Below are positions 38,496 through 47,323 of a stretch of 64,000 nt of DNA, in pieces. The notes under the pieces are model-generated. The model made no database searches. It saw only the letters and a list, made by a program, of their open reading frames with translations, and was not told the origin of the DNA. Source of the stretch: AC-69 sp963751665 (GTDB lineage: Bacteria > Actinomycetota > UBA4738 > HRBIN12); NCBI GenBank assembly GCA_963751665.1, contig CAVVVF010000002.1:1-64000 (forward strand), read 5' to 3'. The translations under genes and the position numbers were made by a program. Position 1 is the stretch's first letter. Each line of letters opens with the position of its first letter.

Positions 38496-39585
38496 ATGGA
38501 CATCGCCGAGCTGCTCCGGTACGCCGTCGAGATGGGGGCGAGCGACCTCCATCTGAAGGCCGGTAACGTCCCGCATATCCGCGTGGACGGCGGGCTCCGT
38601 CCAACCAGCTTCGAGTCGGTGACGTCGGTCGAGAGCCAGACCTTCGCCGCGCAGCTGATGCCCGACCACAAGATGCGCGAGTTCGGCGCCACGAACGAGG
38701 CGGACTTCGGCTACACGCTTCCCGGTGTGGGCCGGTTCCGGGTGAACGTGTTCCGCCAGCGGGGGAACGTGGGCCTGGCCATCCGGCGCGTGCGGGCCGA
38801 GGTGCCGACGTTCGAGGAGCTGCTCCTGCCGCCGGTGATGAAGGAGCTGGCCGATTCCAGCCGCGGGCTGGTCCTCCTGACCGGTCCCACGGGGACCGGC
38901 AAGACCACCTCGATCGCCTCGGTCATCGGATACATCAACCGGACCAGGCGGGCGCACATCGTGACCATCGAGGACCCCATCGAGGTGGTGCACGAGGACG
39001 ACCTGTCGATCATCCAGCAGCGTGAGATCGGCCTGGACACCGAGTCGTACGGGAACGCGCTCCGCCACGTGATCCGCCAGGACCCCGACGTCGATATTCA
39101 TCGGCGAGATCCGCGACCCCGAGTCGGCCCTGTCCGCCATCCAGGCCGCAGAGACCGGCCACCTGGTCATCTCCACGATGCACACGATCGATGCCACCGA
39201 GACCATCAACCGGATGCTCGACCTGTTCCCCCCGCAGCAGCAGCGGGAGGTGCGCACCTCGTTCGCCGGCGCGCTTCGAGGCATCGTGTCGCAACGCCTG
39301 GTCCCACGGGCCGACGGCAAGGGGCGGGTCCCCGCCGTCGAGGTCATGATCTCCACCGGCCGCGTGTACGAGCGGATCATCGACCCGGAGGCCACGATCG
39401 AGATCCGCGACGTCATCGCCGAGGGCACCTACTATGGCATGCAAACTTTCGATCAGGCCCTGGTGAAGATGGTGAAGGACGGTCTGATCAACGAGGACGA
39501 CGGCCGCAGGGCCTCCACCACCCCTCACGACTTCAACCTCGCGCTCCGCGGCGTGATGACACGCGGGACTCCGCAGCTGATCTAG
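38496..39585 (+). CDS. pilT: PilT-type ATPase, one frameshift
   Basis: The protein starts MDIAELLRYAVEMGASDLHL, continues to Walker A LLTGPTGTGKTTSIASVIGY, the Asp box HIVTIEDPIEVVH, and after an extra base near 39095 the Walker B FIGEIRDPESALSAIQAAET and GHLVISTMHT. About 362 residues, full PilT length. PilT drives type IV pilus retraction, but no pilin, PilB or PilC gene is in the window, only a TadE-like gene. It is convergent with the next gene, stops overlapping. Confidence 0.9.
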
Positions 39586-39956
39586 ACCTCCGGCTCCCCC
39601 GCCGCACGCCGGGCGGCGAGCTCGAAGGGGTGGCGGCGGTATCCGAACGGCACCGCCAGCAGCAGGTACGCCGGGATGAACAGCGGCCCCCACGCCATGT
39701 ACTGACGGATGTGGTGGCGCTCGTGCGACAGGAGCGTTCCCTCGAGCGGTGCTGCCGAAAGGATCACGAACCCCACCGTCATGGCGCTCCGGTGCATCCT
39801 CGACATCACCCAGGTCAGGCCACGGGGTCCCCGGTCGAACACGAGCGCGCCACCGTGGATCCGGGGCCGCTGGAACGTGAGGATTCCGAGGAGCAACCCG
39901 AGCACCGTGTTCGGAAGCGTCCACACGAACCCGAGCGCGGCGGCCACGCGGCGCAC
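39582..39956 (-). CDS. Small membrane protein with HExxH motif, hypothetical
   Basis: GTG 39956 gives 124 residues. Two or three hydrophobic segments (FVWTLPNTVLGLLLGILTF; AMTVGFVILSA; WGPLFIPAYLLLAVPFGY) flank LSHERHHIRQYMAWG, which contains the zincin motif His-Glu-x-x-His, and near the end HPFELAARR provides a possible third ligand Glu. Similar small proteins with HERxHxRQ and GPLFxPAY are known to me only as uncharacterised. A minimal membrane metallopeptidase is possible but not shown. Confidence 0.6.
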   Translation of the reverse strand: MRRVAAALGFVWTLPNTVLGLLLGILTFQRPRIHGGALVFDRGPRGLTWVMSRMHRSAMTVGFVILSAAPLEGTLLSHERHHIRQYMAWGPLFIPAYLLLAVPFGYRRHPFELAARRAAGEPEV

Positions 39957-40000
39957 GGTACCGCAGGGGGCCCGGGCGCCGGGGGTATCCTGACCGGGTC

Positions 40001-41413
40001 ATGGCCCGTCCCACGCGCCCGGAGGAGGGCGCGCGCGTGGAGGTCCCTCCCGTCGCCACCGAATTGGGCGAGCGGTTCCGCATGGCCGGGCACGAGCTGT
40101 ACCTGGTTGGCGGGGTCGTCCGGGACCTGGTGCTCGGTCGGGTACGCGAGGGCGCGGAGCTCGACCTGGCCACCGACGCGCCTCCCCGAGAGACCATCAA
40201 GCTGCTCCAGGGATGGGCCGATAGCCGCCGGCTGATCGGGGTCCGGTACGGCACCGTGGGCGCGCGGAAGGGCGACACTCTCCTCGAGATCACGACGTTC
40301 CGCGAGGAGGTCTACCCCGAGGACACGCGCAAGCCGACGGTCACGTTCGCCCGCGACATCCGCACCGACCTGTCGCGCCGCGACTTCACCATCAACGCCA
40401 TGGCCGTTCGCCTGCCCGAAGGGGAGTTCCTCGATCCCTTCGGCGGCGTGAAGGCGTTGGCTGCGCGGCGCCTGGACACGCCGCTCGACCCCGAGATCGC
40501 CTTCTCCGACGATCCGCTCCGGATGCTGCGGGCGGCCCGGTTCGTCTCACAGCTCGACCTCACGCCCGCTCCGAGGGTGGTGCACGCTATCGAGCGGATG
40601 CGGGACCGGCTGCGCATCGTTTCGGCGGAACGGATCGCCGACGAGCTGTCCAAGCTGCTCCTCACGCCGAAGCCGTCGAAGGGCCTCGAGCTCATCGTCA
40701 ACACCGGGTTGGCCGACGAGTTCCTCCCGGAGCTGCCGGCGCTGCGGCTCGAACAGGACCCGGTGCACCGGCACAAGGACGTGTTCCACCACACGCTCGC
40801 GGTGGTGGAGCGGACCGACCACACCGACCTGGAGCTTCGGCTGGCCGCGCTGCTGCACGACATCGGCAAGCCCCGGACCCGCCAAGTGACGCCGGAGGGC
40901 GTGCAGTTCCATCACCACGAGACCGTCGGCGCTCGCATGGCCGAGGAGCGGCTGCGCGCGCTCCGGTTCCCGAACACCGTGGTGGAGGACGTTCGCAAGC
41001 TCGTCGAGATGCACCTGCGCTTCCACGGGTACGGCGAGGGGTGGACCGACAGCGCCGTTCGCCGCTACGTGCGGGACGCCGGCCCGCTCCTGGACAAGCT
41101 CAACCAGTTGACGCGGGCCGACGTGACGACGGGCAACCGGTTCCGGGCCAAGCAGTTCCAGGCCCTCCAGGACGATCTGGAGGAGAGGATCGCCCGTCTG
41201 GCCGAGCAGGAGAACCTGGAGGCCATACGTCCGCCGCTCGACGGGAACGAGGTGATGGCGCACCTCGGCGTCGAGCCCGGCCCGATCGTGGGTGAAGCCC
41301 TCGACGAGCTGATGGAGGTCCGCCTGGACCGCGGGCCCATCGAGAAGGAAGAGGCCTATCGCCTCCTCGACGAATGGGCCGCGAAGAAGGGGATCCGCTC
41401 AGGCTCAGCCTGA
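40001..41413 (+). CDS. pcnA: CCA tRNA nucleotidyltransferase / poly(A) polymerase family
   Basis: ATG 40001 gives 470 residues, intact. The nucleotidyltransferase head has LYLVGGVVRDLVLGR and ELDLATDA, then RRDFTINAMAVRL and DPLRMLRAARF; the HD domain has ALLHDIGKPRTR and HHHETVGARMAEERL. It adds CCA to tRNA 3' ends or short A tails. A TATCCT box at 39986-39991 would give an almost leaderless message. In mycobacteria pcnA (Rv3907c) has the same place at the outer end of this gene block. It is convergent with lepB, overlapping by nine bases. Confidence 0.95.
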   Translation: MARPTRPEEGARVEVPPVATELGERFRMAGHELYLVGGVVRDLVLGRVREGAELDLATDAPPRETIKLLQGWADSRRLIGVRYGTVGARKGDTLLEITTFREEVYPEDTRKPTVTFARDIRTDLSRRDFTINAMAVRLPEGEFLDPFGGVKALAARRLDTPLDPEIAFSDDPLRMLRAARFVSQLDLTPAPRVVHAIERMRDRLRIVSAERIADELSKLLLTPKPSKGLELIVNTGLADEFLPELPALRLEQDPVHRHKDVFHHTLAVVERTDHTDLELRLAALLHDIGKPRTRQVTPEGVQFHHHETVGARMAEERLRALRFPNTVVEDVRKLVEMHLRFHGYGEGWTDSAVRRYVRDAGPLLDKLNQLTRADVTTGNRFRAKQFQALQDDLEERIARLAEQENLEAIRPPLDGNEVMAHLGVEPGPIVGEALDELMEVRLDRGPIEKEEAYRLLDEWAAKKGIRSGSA

Positions 41414-42175
41414 GGCGAGACCTCCCGCGTCCCCAGGCGGCCAGATGATGACGAATGCCCGCCCGACCACGTTGCCTTCCGGCACGAACCCGATCACGCG
41501 CGAGTCGGAGGAGTTGCCGCGGTTGTCGCCCAGGACGAACAGCTCGCCCTTGGGGACCGTCACCGGCCCGTAGTCGCCCATCGTGCCCAGGACCTGCTTC
41601 GTGAGGTATGGCTCGGTGACCGGCTTGCCGTCCACCCGGACCGTGTGATCGCGGATCTCGACGATGTCGCCGGGCAGCCCGATCACGCGCTTGATGAGGT
41701 CCTCGTTCTCCGGCTGCTGGAACCCCAGACCCTCGCCCAGCCAGTGGACAAGGGCCTCGGCGGCGTTTCGATCCGGCAGCTGCGCCTCATTGGGATTCTG
41801 GAAGACCACGACGTCGCCGCGATGCAGGTCGCCGAAGCGATACGCGAGCTTGTTGACGAGGACCCGGTCTCCGGGCATCAGCGTCGGCTCCATGGACGAG
41901 GACGGGATGAAGAACGCCTGGACCAGGAAGGTCTTGATGAAGAGGGCCACGGCCAGGGCCAGCAGGACGAGGATGGGGACCTCGCGGAGGAACGAGTGCC
42001 GGTCCTCGTCCTCCTCATCGGCTTCTGCTTGCTCGGACTGCCGGCCGGCTTGCGTCTCGGCTTCTGGCTCGTCTAGGACCGCCGCCTGAGCCGGGACGAG
42101 CTCGTCGATAGGTGGATCGGCGTCGTTCGCCTCCGGGTCCGGCGGGCTGTTATGCGGGCTGTTATCTGGGGCCAT
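41405..42175 (-). CDS. lepB: Signal peptidase I
   Basis: ATG 42175 gives 256 residues. An acidic Pro/Glu-rich N-terminus of about 60 residues precedes the membrane anchor (PILVLLALAVALFIKTFLV). The catalytic Ser sits in FFIPSSSMEPTLMPGDRVLV and the Lys in DLIKRVIGLPGDIVEI; GELFVLGDNRGNSSDSRVIG closes the family set. It cleaves signal peptides of exported proteins. As printed, the frame is open upstream into the modC-like gene; the ATG is taken because the acidic leader and anchor fit actinobacterial LepB. Confidence 0.94.
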   Translation of the reverse strand: MAPDNSPHNSPPDPEANDADPPIDELVPAQAAVLDEPEAETQAGRQSEQAEADEEDEDRHSFLREVPILVLLALAVALFIKTFLVQAFFIPSSSMEPTLMPGDRVLVNKLAYRFGDLHRGDVVVFQNPNEAQLPDRNAAEALVHWLGEGLGFQQPENEDLIKRVIGLPGDIVEIRDHTVRVDGKPVTEPYLTKQVLGTMGDYGPVTVPKGELFVLGDNRGNSSDSRVIGFVPEGNVVGRAFVIIWPPGDAGGLASG

Positions 42176-42203
42176 GGGCTCCGTAAGGGTACCCGGGAGG
42201 CGG

Positions 42204-43306
42204 CTATCTCTCAGCCCGTCTCCGCTCTGGACCTCGACCCGGACCTCCACCGCTTTGAACGAGGCCCACAGCTGTGTGCCCTCCCGGATGCCGAGCCGCT
42301 CGACCGATCCCAGGGTCACCTCGGCCACCAGCGGGGGGGAGCAGTCGATGCGAACCCGCGCCCGCTCGCCTTCCACGCTCACGGATCCCACGATGCCGGG
42401 AAGCACGTTGCGGGCCGATGCTCCTTCCGGCGGCCGGACGTGGAGCGAGACGTCGGCCGGACGGAGCATGCCGATCACAGCCGCCACGCCGCGTTCGGCG
42501 TCCGCGGGCCATGCCACCACCACGTCGCCCTCCCGGGTGACGATGCGACCGGCTCCGGCCTCGAGTGGCTCCAGCCGTCCGGCGAACAGGTTCACGCCGA
42601 CGAGCTCGGCCGCGTACTGCGTGCGCGGCGCCGCGCGAACCTCGGCGGGCGTCCCGATCTGCGTGATCCGTCCCTCCTCCACGAGCACCATGCGATCCGC
42701 CAGGCTCATGGCCTCGATGGGATCGTGCGTCACGAGGAGCCGAACGCCCGGGAACGCGAGGAGCTCGCGCCGCACCAGGGCTCGCACGTGCGTGCGGGCC
42801 CGCACGTCGAGCGACGCGAGCGGTTCGTCGAGAAGCAGGAGTCGTGGCCCGTGGATCAGGGCCCGGGCCAGCGCGACTCGCTGGGCTTCACCGCCGGATA
42901 GATCGGCAGGGCGGGCCTCGGCCCGCCCTGCCAGGCCGAGGCGGGACAGGAGGCTGGCGGCCCGGCTCCGGGCCTCGCGGCGCTGCGCGCCGCGAGCCCG
43001 GAGCGGGAACGCCACGTTCTCGATGGCCGACAGGTGCGGGAACAGCAGCCGGTCCTGGAACACCACCCCCATCGGTCGCCGTTCCGGCGGGACGTGCCGG
43101 CCAACGGCAACGTCGTCCAGGTCTCGCCGTCGAGATCGACCCGGCCGCGGATCGGGCGGATCGATCCCGGCAAGGGCCGCCACCAGCGTGGACTTGCCCG
43201 CCCCGTTCGGGCCGAGGAGGGCGACCGTCTCGCCCGCAGCGGCCTCGAAGGCCGCTGCCACCGAGAAGTCGCCCCGCCGGGCCTCGACGTCGACTCGCAA
43301 GCTCAT
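42204..43306 (-). CDS. modC: Molybdate ABC transporter ATP-binding protein with TOBE domain, frameshifted
   Basis: ATG 43306 overlaps the modB stop (ATGA). Walker A is LLGPNGAGKSTLVAALAG, the signature LSGGEAQRVALARALIHG, Walker B RLLLLDEPLASLD, then LLVTHDPIEAMSLADRM. The C-terminal part (VNLFAGRLEPL to WASFKAVEVRV) is a TOBE/MOP-like domain. Two compensating indels lie near 43160 and 43115. As printed, the frame has no stop before lepB; a one-base shift gives TAG at 42204, adopted here. Substrate by association with ModA and the TOBE regulator: molybdate or tungstate. Confidence 0.87.
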
Positions 43307-44096
43307 CGCGCCGCCAGGAACCGCCCTCGAAGGCCCACGATCACGGCGAGCGATACCGCCACGAGCAGCAGCGACAGGGCGATGGCGCCGTCCGGGTCCG
43401 TCTGCAGCCGCTCGAACACGGCCAGCGGCAGCGTCTGGGTCCGGCCCTGGAGGTTCCCGGCGAACGTGATCGTCGCGCCGAACTCGCCGAGCGCCCTGGC
43501 CCAGCACAGCACTAGCCCGGCCGCGATCTGAGGCGCGAGCAGCGGTAGCGTCACCCGCCGGAGCACGTACCACCGCGACCCTCCGAGCGTGGCGGCGGCG
43601 TCCTCCAGGCGCGGGTCGAGCGAGCGGAGCCCGGCCTCGAGCGCCAGCACGGCCAGAGGGAACGACACGAACGCCGCCGCGAGCACCGCGGCCGTCGTCG
43701 TGAACGTGAGCTGCACGCTGAAGACGTCGTAGAGCGGCGCCCCGAGGAACCCCCGCCGGCCGAACACCGAGAGCAGGGCCACACCCCCAACCACCGGCGG
43801 CATCACGAGCGGCAGGATCACCAGCCCCCGGACCACGGTTCGTCCGGGGAAGGACGAGCGGGACAACACCCACGCCACCGGGAACCCCATGACGAGCGAC
43901 AGCAAGGCTGCCGACGTCGCCACCATCGAGCGAGAGGCGGAGCGCCGTGAGCGAGGAGTCCGACGTGAGCACGTCGGCGGCCCGCGACCACGGCGTGCGC
44001 TGGATCAGCCCGGCGAGCGGGGAGTGCGACGAAGGCGATCCCCACGATCGCCAGGAGCACGAAGACGCCCGGGGTCGTCCGCTTCGTGGCGGCCAT
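43303..44096 (-). CDS. modB: Molybdate ABC transporter permease, frameshifted
   Basis: ATG 44096 starts AATKRTTPGVFVLLAIVGIA. After an indel near 44020-43930 the frame continues with LRLSLMVATSAALLSLVMGF, PGRTVVRGLVILPLVMPPVV, GFLGAPLYDVF and the permease loop SLDPRLEDAAATLGGSRWYV with ARALGEFGATITFAGN, which contacts the ATPase. These are ModB/WtpB marks. It is coupled to modC by ATGA. Confidence 0.9.
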
Positions 44097-44097
44097 G

Positions 44098-44867
44098 TCA
44101 GGAAGGAGGAGGAACCCGAACGAGCGCAGGGTGACCTGCCCCGGTCCGGTCACGTACCGAACGAACGCCTCGGCCGCATCCGTGTGGCCCGACCCGCCGA
44201 TCACCGCGATGGGGTACGTGGCGATCACGTTCACCCCGTCGGGGATGGCGATCTCGTGCACCTGGGCCGAGATGTCGGGCGTGACGTCGGTCCGGTACAC
44301 GATGCCGGCGTCGGCCTCACCCAGCAGGACCTTCTGGACAACGCCCTTCACGTCTTCCTCGTTGGACACCACGTTGGCCAACGCTTCCTTCTGGATGCCG
44401 GCGTTCGCCAGGATCTCCCGGGCGTAGTCGCCCGCCGGCACCCCCACCGCGGCCAGGACCAGCTTCACGCCGGGCTTCGCGAGGTCGGCCACCGATCCGA
44501 TCCCGGCAGGGTTGTCTGACGGAACGATGACCGCAAGCTTGTTCCTGGCGAAGTCGGCCTGGCCCGTCACGCCGGGCCCGTCGGCCTGCACCTGGTCCAT
44601 GTACTTCGGGCTGGCTGGGGCGAAGACGTCGGCCGGCGCGCCCTCCAGGATCTGGGTGGCCAGTCCGTCGGACGGCCCGAAGCTGAACCGGACCGTGGTT
44701 TCCGGGTTGGCGCGCTCGAAGTCCGCGCCGATCTTCGTGAATGCCGCCGTGAGCGACGCTGCGGCCAGGACCGTGATCTCCGAGCGTTCCGACACGGAGC
44801 CGCCGTCCGAGCCGCATGCCGTCAGCAGCATCGCCAGACAAGCCAGCCCGGCTGGCGCGCGCTTCAC
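44098..44867 (-). CDS. modA: Molybdate ABC transporter substrate-binding lipoprotein
   Basis: GTG 44867 overlaps the stop of the HTH-TOBE gene (GTGA). A lipoprotein signal (LACLAMLLTACGSDGG) precedes ITVLAAASLTAAFTKIGADF, FSFGPSDGLATQILEGAPAD and VFAPASPKYMDQV, then ARNKLAVIVPSDNPAGI and GEADAGIVYRTDV, the ModA pattern. The printed frame runs through FGFLLLPD into modB without a stop; a small shift gives TGA at 44098, just before the modB ATG. It binds molybdate outside the cell. Confidence 0.92.
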
Positions 44868-45253
44868 TCCCCCACCTCCACCATCACGTTGGTGGCTTTG
44901 ACCGTGGCCACTGCATGCATGCCGGGCTCGAGCTCCATCTCGTCCGCGGCCTCCCGGGTGATGAAGGCCAGGATCCGGTGGGGGCCGGCCAGGATCTCGA
45001 CGGTCGCCGCCAGCCCGTCCTTCTTGACCTCCGTGACGACGCCGGGGAACCGGTTGCGGACGCTCCTCGCCGTGACCTTCGGACGTTCCCGGCGCTCCGC
45101 CAGGAGCCTGGCCACTTCCTCGGCGGGAACCAGGCGCTGGCCGCCCTTGGTCCGGGTGACCCGGACCTTCCCCTCGCGCTCCCATCGGCGGAGGGTCTCC
45201 ACTCGGACCCCGAGCAGTCCCGCCGCCTCCCCGATCCGATACCCCTCGGCCAC
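44864..45253 (-). CDS. MerR-like HTH plus TOBE domain regulator of molybdate uptake
   Basis: GTG 45253 gives 129 residues. The N-terminal half is a winged HTH (YRIGEAAGLLGVRVETLRRWE, then KVRVTRTKGGQRLVPAEEVA); the C-terminal half is a TOBE/MOP domain (SVRNRFPGVVTEVKKDGLAA; VEILAGPHRILAFITREAA; ATVKATNVMVEVG) as in molybdate-binding ModE and Mop proteins. So sensing and DNA-binding are joined in one short chain. It leads the modABC operon and is coupled to modA, hence probably its molybdate-responsive repressor. Confidence 0.88.
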   Translation of the reverse strand: MAEGYRIGEAAGLLGVRVETLRRWEREGKVRVTRTKGGQRLVPAEEVARLLAERRERPKVTARSVRNRFPGVVTEVKKDGLAATVEILAGPHRILAFITREAADEMELEPGMHAVATVKATNVMVEVGE

Positions 45254-45305
45254 GGCCGGAGCATACAGGTTCGAGGCAAGCCAGCGCTAGAGAAAGCTGG
45301 CTATC

Positions 45306-46283
45306 TCAGACCGCGAAGCGGACGTGCATGACGTCGCCCTCTCGGACCACGTAATCCTTTCCCTCCACCCGGATCAGGCCCTTCTGCTTGGCCGCCTCCA
45401 TGCTGCCTGCGCCCACCAGGTCGTCGAAGGAGATGACTTCAGCCCGGATGAACCCTCGCTCCAGGTCGGTGTGGATGGCTCCAGCCGCCTCGGGGGCCTT
45501 CGCCCCCCGACGCACCTCCCAGGCTCGGGTCTCGTCCTCGCCTGTCGTGAGGAACGTGATCAGGTCGAGCGCGCGGTACGAGGCGTGCACCACCCCGTCG
45601 AGGCCCGGCTCGTGCACCCCGAACTCGTCGAGCAACGCGCGGGCCTCCTCCGGCGCCATCTCGGCGGTCTCGGCCTCGATCGCCGCCCACACGCCGACCG
45701 TCCCCTCGGGGAGCTCGGTCGGCACCTCCGTACCCTCCTCGAGGTTGGCCACGACCACCCACGGCTTCAGCGTCAGCGGTCCGATCGCGCGGAGCTCCTT
45801 CGCCTCGTCCTCGTTGAGGGCGGCGTCTCGCAGCAACCGCTCACCGTGCAACGCGTCGCGCGCCTTGGCCAACGCGTCCACCTCCGCGGACGGCTTGCCT
45901 CGCGCTCGCTTCTCCGCCTTCTCCAGCGCCGAGTCGACCACCGCCATGTCGGCCAGGATGAGGTCGGCCGTGACCTCGGCGAGCTCGGCGGCCGGCTTCG
46001 CATCGTCCCCGAAGGCCCGCACCACGATGGCCAGGGCATCCATCTGCCGGAGCTGGCCGATGCCGTGAGGCGACGACGTCCCTCCCGGCACGTCGGTGAA
46101 CCGGACCTGCGCGTGGACGATCTTCTTCGACCGCTCCATCTCCGCCAGTGTCTCGACTCGCGGGTCGGGGACAGTCGCCACGGCCTGGCTGGCGGTCCCG
46201 CCCTTCGCGCCCGCGCGCGTCAGCGCGGTGAACAGCGTCGACTTGCCGGAGAACGGCACGCCCACCAGGCCGATGTCCTTCAT
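45306..46283 (-). CDS. ychF: YchF/OLA1-like GTP/ATP-binding protein, divergent
   Basis: ATG 46283 gives 325 residues, intact; usual YchF has about 363. The P-loop reads GLVGVPFSGKSTLFTALTRAG, where YchF normally has GLPNVGKST; G3 is FTDVPGGTSSPHGIG and the G4 motif NLEE keeps the NxxE that makes YchF prefer ATP. The C-terminal TGS domain (LDLITFLTTGEDETRAWEVR; MEAAKQKGLIRVEGKDYVVRE with DVMHVRF) is clear. YchF proteins bind ribosomes and affect stress response. Confidence 0.85.
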   Translation of the reverse strand: MKDIGLVGVPFSGKSTLFTALTRAGAKGGTASQAVATVPDPRVETLAEMERSKKIVHAQVRFTDVPGGTSSPHGIGQLRQMDALAIVVRAFGDDAKPAAELAEVTADLILADMAVVDSALEKAEKRARGKPSAEVDALAKARDALHGERLLRDAALNEDEAKELRAIGPLTLKPWVVVANLEEGTEVPTELPEGTVGVWAAIEAETAEMAPEEARALLDEFGVHEPGLDGVVHASYRALDLITFLTTGEDETRAWEVRRGAKAPEAAGAIHTDLERGFIRAEVISFDDLVGAGSMEAAKQKGLIRVEGKDYVVREGDVMHVRFAV

Positions 46284-46397
46284 GGGCGGCGAGCCTAGCA
46301 GCCGGTCCCAGCCGAACAGCCGGTCGTCGCGGACCTTCCGGAACGCGATGAGGGCGGGGCTCCGGTCCCGCCCTCTGCTACCGGGAGACCGCTCGTG

Positions 46398-46826
46398 CTA
46401 CGCGGCCTTCTTGGTCTCCCAGAAGATCTTGTCGATCTCGGCGATCGCGTCGAGCAGGCCCTGGCCCTGCTGGGGGTCCTGCGACTTCTTCGCCAGCCCG
46501 GCCTCCTTGGTGGCCTTCCAGAACAGGTCGTGGAGCTGGGGGTACTTCTCCAGGTGCTCGGGCTTGAAGTAGTCGGTCCACAGCACCCAGAGGTGCTCCT
46601 TGACCAGGTTCGCCCGCTCCTCCTTGATGATCAGGCAGCGGGCCCGGTAGTCGTCCACGGTCTCGCCCTTGGTCTTGAACTTCTCGGGGTCTTGATACCG
46701 AGTCTGGATGGCCTTCACCGACTCGGCCTCGACCTTGGCCTGGACCGGGTCGTAGATGCCGCACGGCAGGTCGCAATGGGCATGGACGACGCGGCTCGGC
46801 TTGAGCAAAGCTTCCAGGATGGACAT
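46398..46826 (-). CDS. sodN: Nickel superoxide dismutase
   Basis: ATG 46826 gives 142 residues. A 16-residue propeptide (MSILEALLKPSRVVHA) precedes HCDLPCGIYDP, the nickel hook in which His1, Cys2 and Cys6 of the mature protein bind Ni. A four-helix body follows (VDDYRARCLIIKEERANLVK). It dismutates superoxide in the cytoplasm. The propeptide must be removed for activity; the gene for the protease SodX lies divergently next to it. Confidence 0.96.
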   Translation of the reverse strand: MSILEALLKPSRVVHAHCDLPCGIYDPVQAKVEAESVKAIQTRYQDPEKFKTKGETVDDYRARCLIIKEERANLVKEHLWVLWTDYFKPEHLEKYPQLHDLFWKATKEAGLAKKSQDPQQGQGLLDAIAEIDKIFWETKKAA

Positions 46827-46893
46827 ACCGCCTCCTTCGAACGGGGTTCCAGGAAGAACCTATCACCGGGGCCGACAGAGGCTCGGCCGAGCG

Positions 46894-47283
46894 GTGGCCG
46901 GGGCGGCCGTGGGGGTGGCGTTCGCGTACAGCTTCCTCCGGTGGAAGCCGTTCAAGGTCGAGGTCCGGGGGCCGAGCATGGCCCCGACCCTCGTGCCGGG
47001 AGACTGGGCGCTGGCGGTGGCCCCGGGGCGGCTCCGGCGGTGGGACGTGGTCGTCCTGGAGCACCCGTCGCGCCCAGGCTTCGAGTTGGTGAAGCGGATC
47101 ACCGGGCTCCCCGACGAGCTCGGGCCGAACGGCCGGATCCTGGAAGCCGGTGAGTGGTGGGTGGAGGGCGACAATCCGGACCTGTCCACCGACAGCCGCC
47201 ACTTCGGCCCGGTCCCCACCGACCGGATCAGGGCCAAGGTGCGGCTCATCTACTGGCCGCCCTCCCGGCGTCGCCTTCTGTAG
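46894..47283 (+). CDS. sodX: Nickel-type superoxide dismutase maturation protease
   Basis: GTG 46894 is the likely start, giving 129 residues (AGAAVGVAFAYSFLRWKPF as membrane or hydrophobic leader). The S26 catalytic Ser is in VRGPSMAPTLVPGDWAL and the Lys in FELVKRITGLPDELG, followed by WVEGDNPDLSTDSRHFGPV. This is the small signal-peptidase-like protease that trims pro-SodN. The divergent pairing with sodN confirms the call; an earlier start within 46830-46890 is possible. Confidence 0.9.
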   Translation: MAGAAVGVAFAYSFLRWKPFKVEVRGPSMAPTLVPGDWALAVAPGRLRRWDVVVLEHPSRPGFELVKRITGLPDELGPNGRILEAGEWWVEGDNPDLSTDSRHFGPVPTDRIRAKVRLIYWPPSRRRLL

Positions 47284-47293
47284 GCGGGACCGG

Positions 47294-47323
47294 TTGCCGC
47301 GATTCCGAGGGAGAGCGTAGGAT
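47294..47323 (+). promoter_or_regulatory. Putative promoter of tusA-dsrE
   Basis: TTGCCG (47294-47299) and TAGGAT (47318-47323) are 18 bases apart. The transcript would have a leader of about 155 bases before tusA. The rest of 47324-47484 is GC-rich with no structure I recognise. Confidence 0.35.

Noticed and set aside
41405..43972. One 855-codon minus-strand frame suggesting an ABC ATPase-signal peptidase fusion
   Set aside because: Its first third is an out-of-frame shadow of modB, and the join between modC and lepB is best explained by an indel; the two are separate genes elsewhere.
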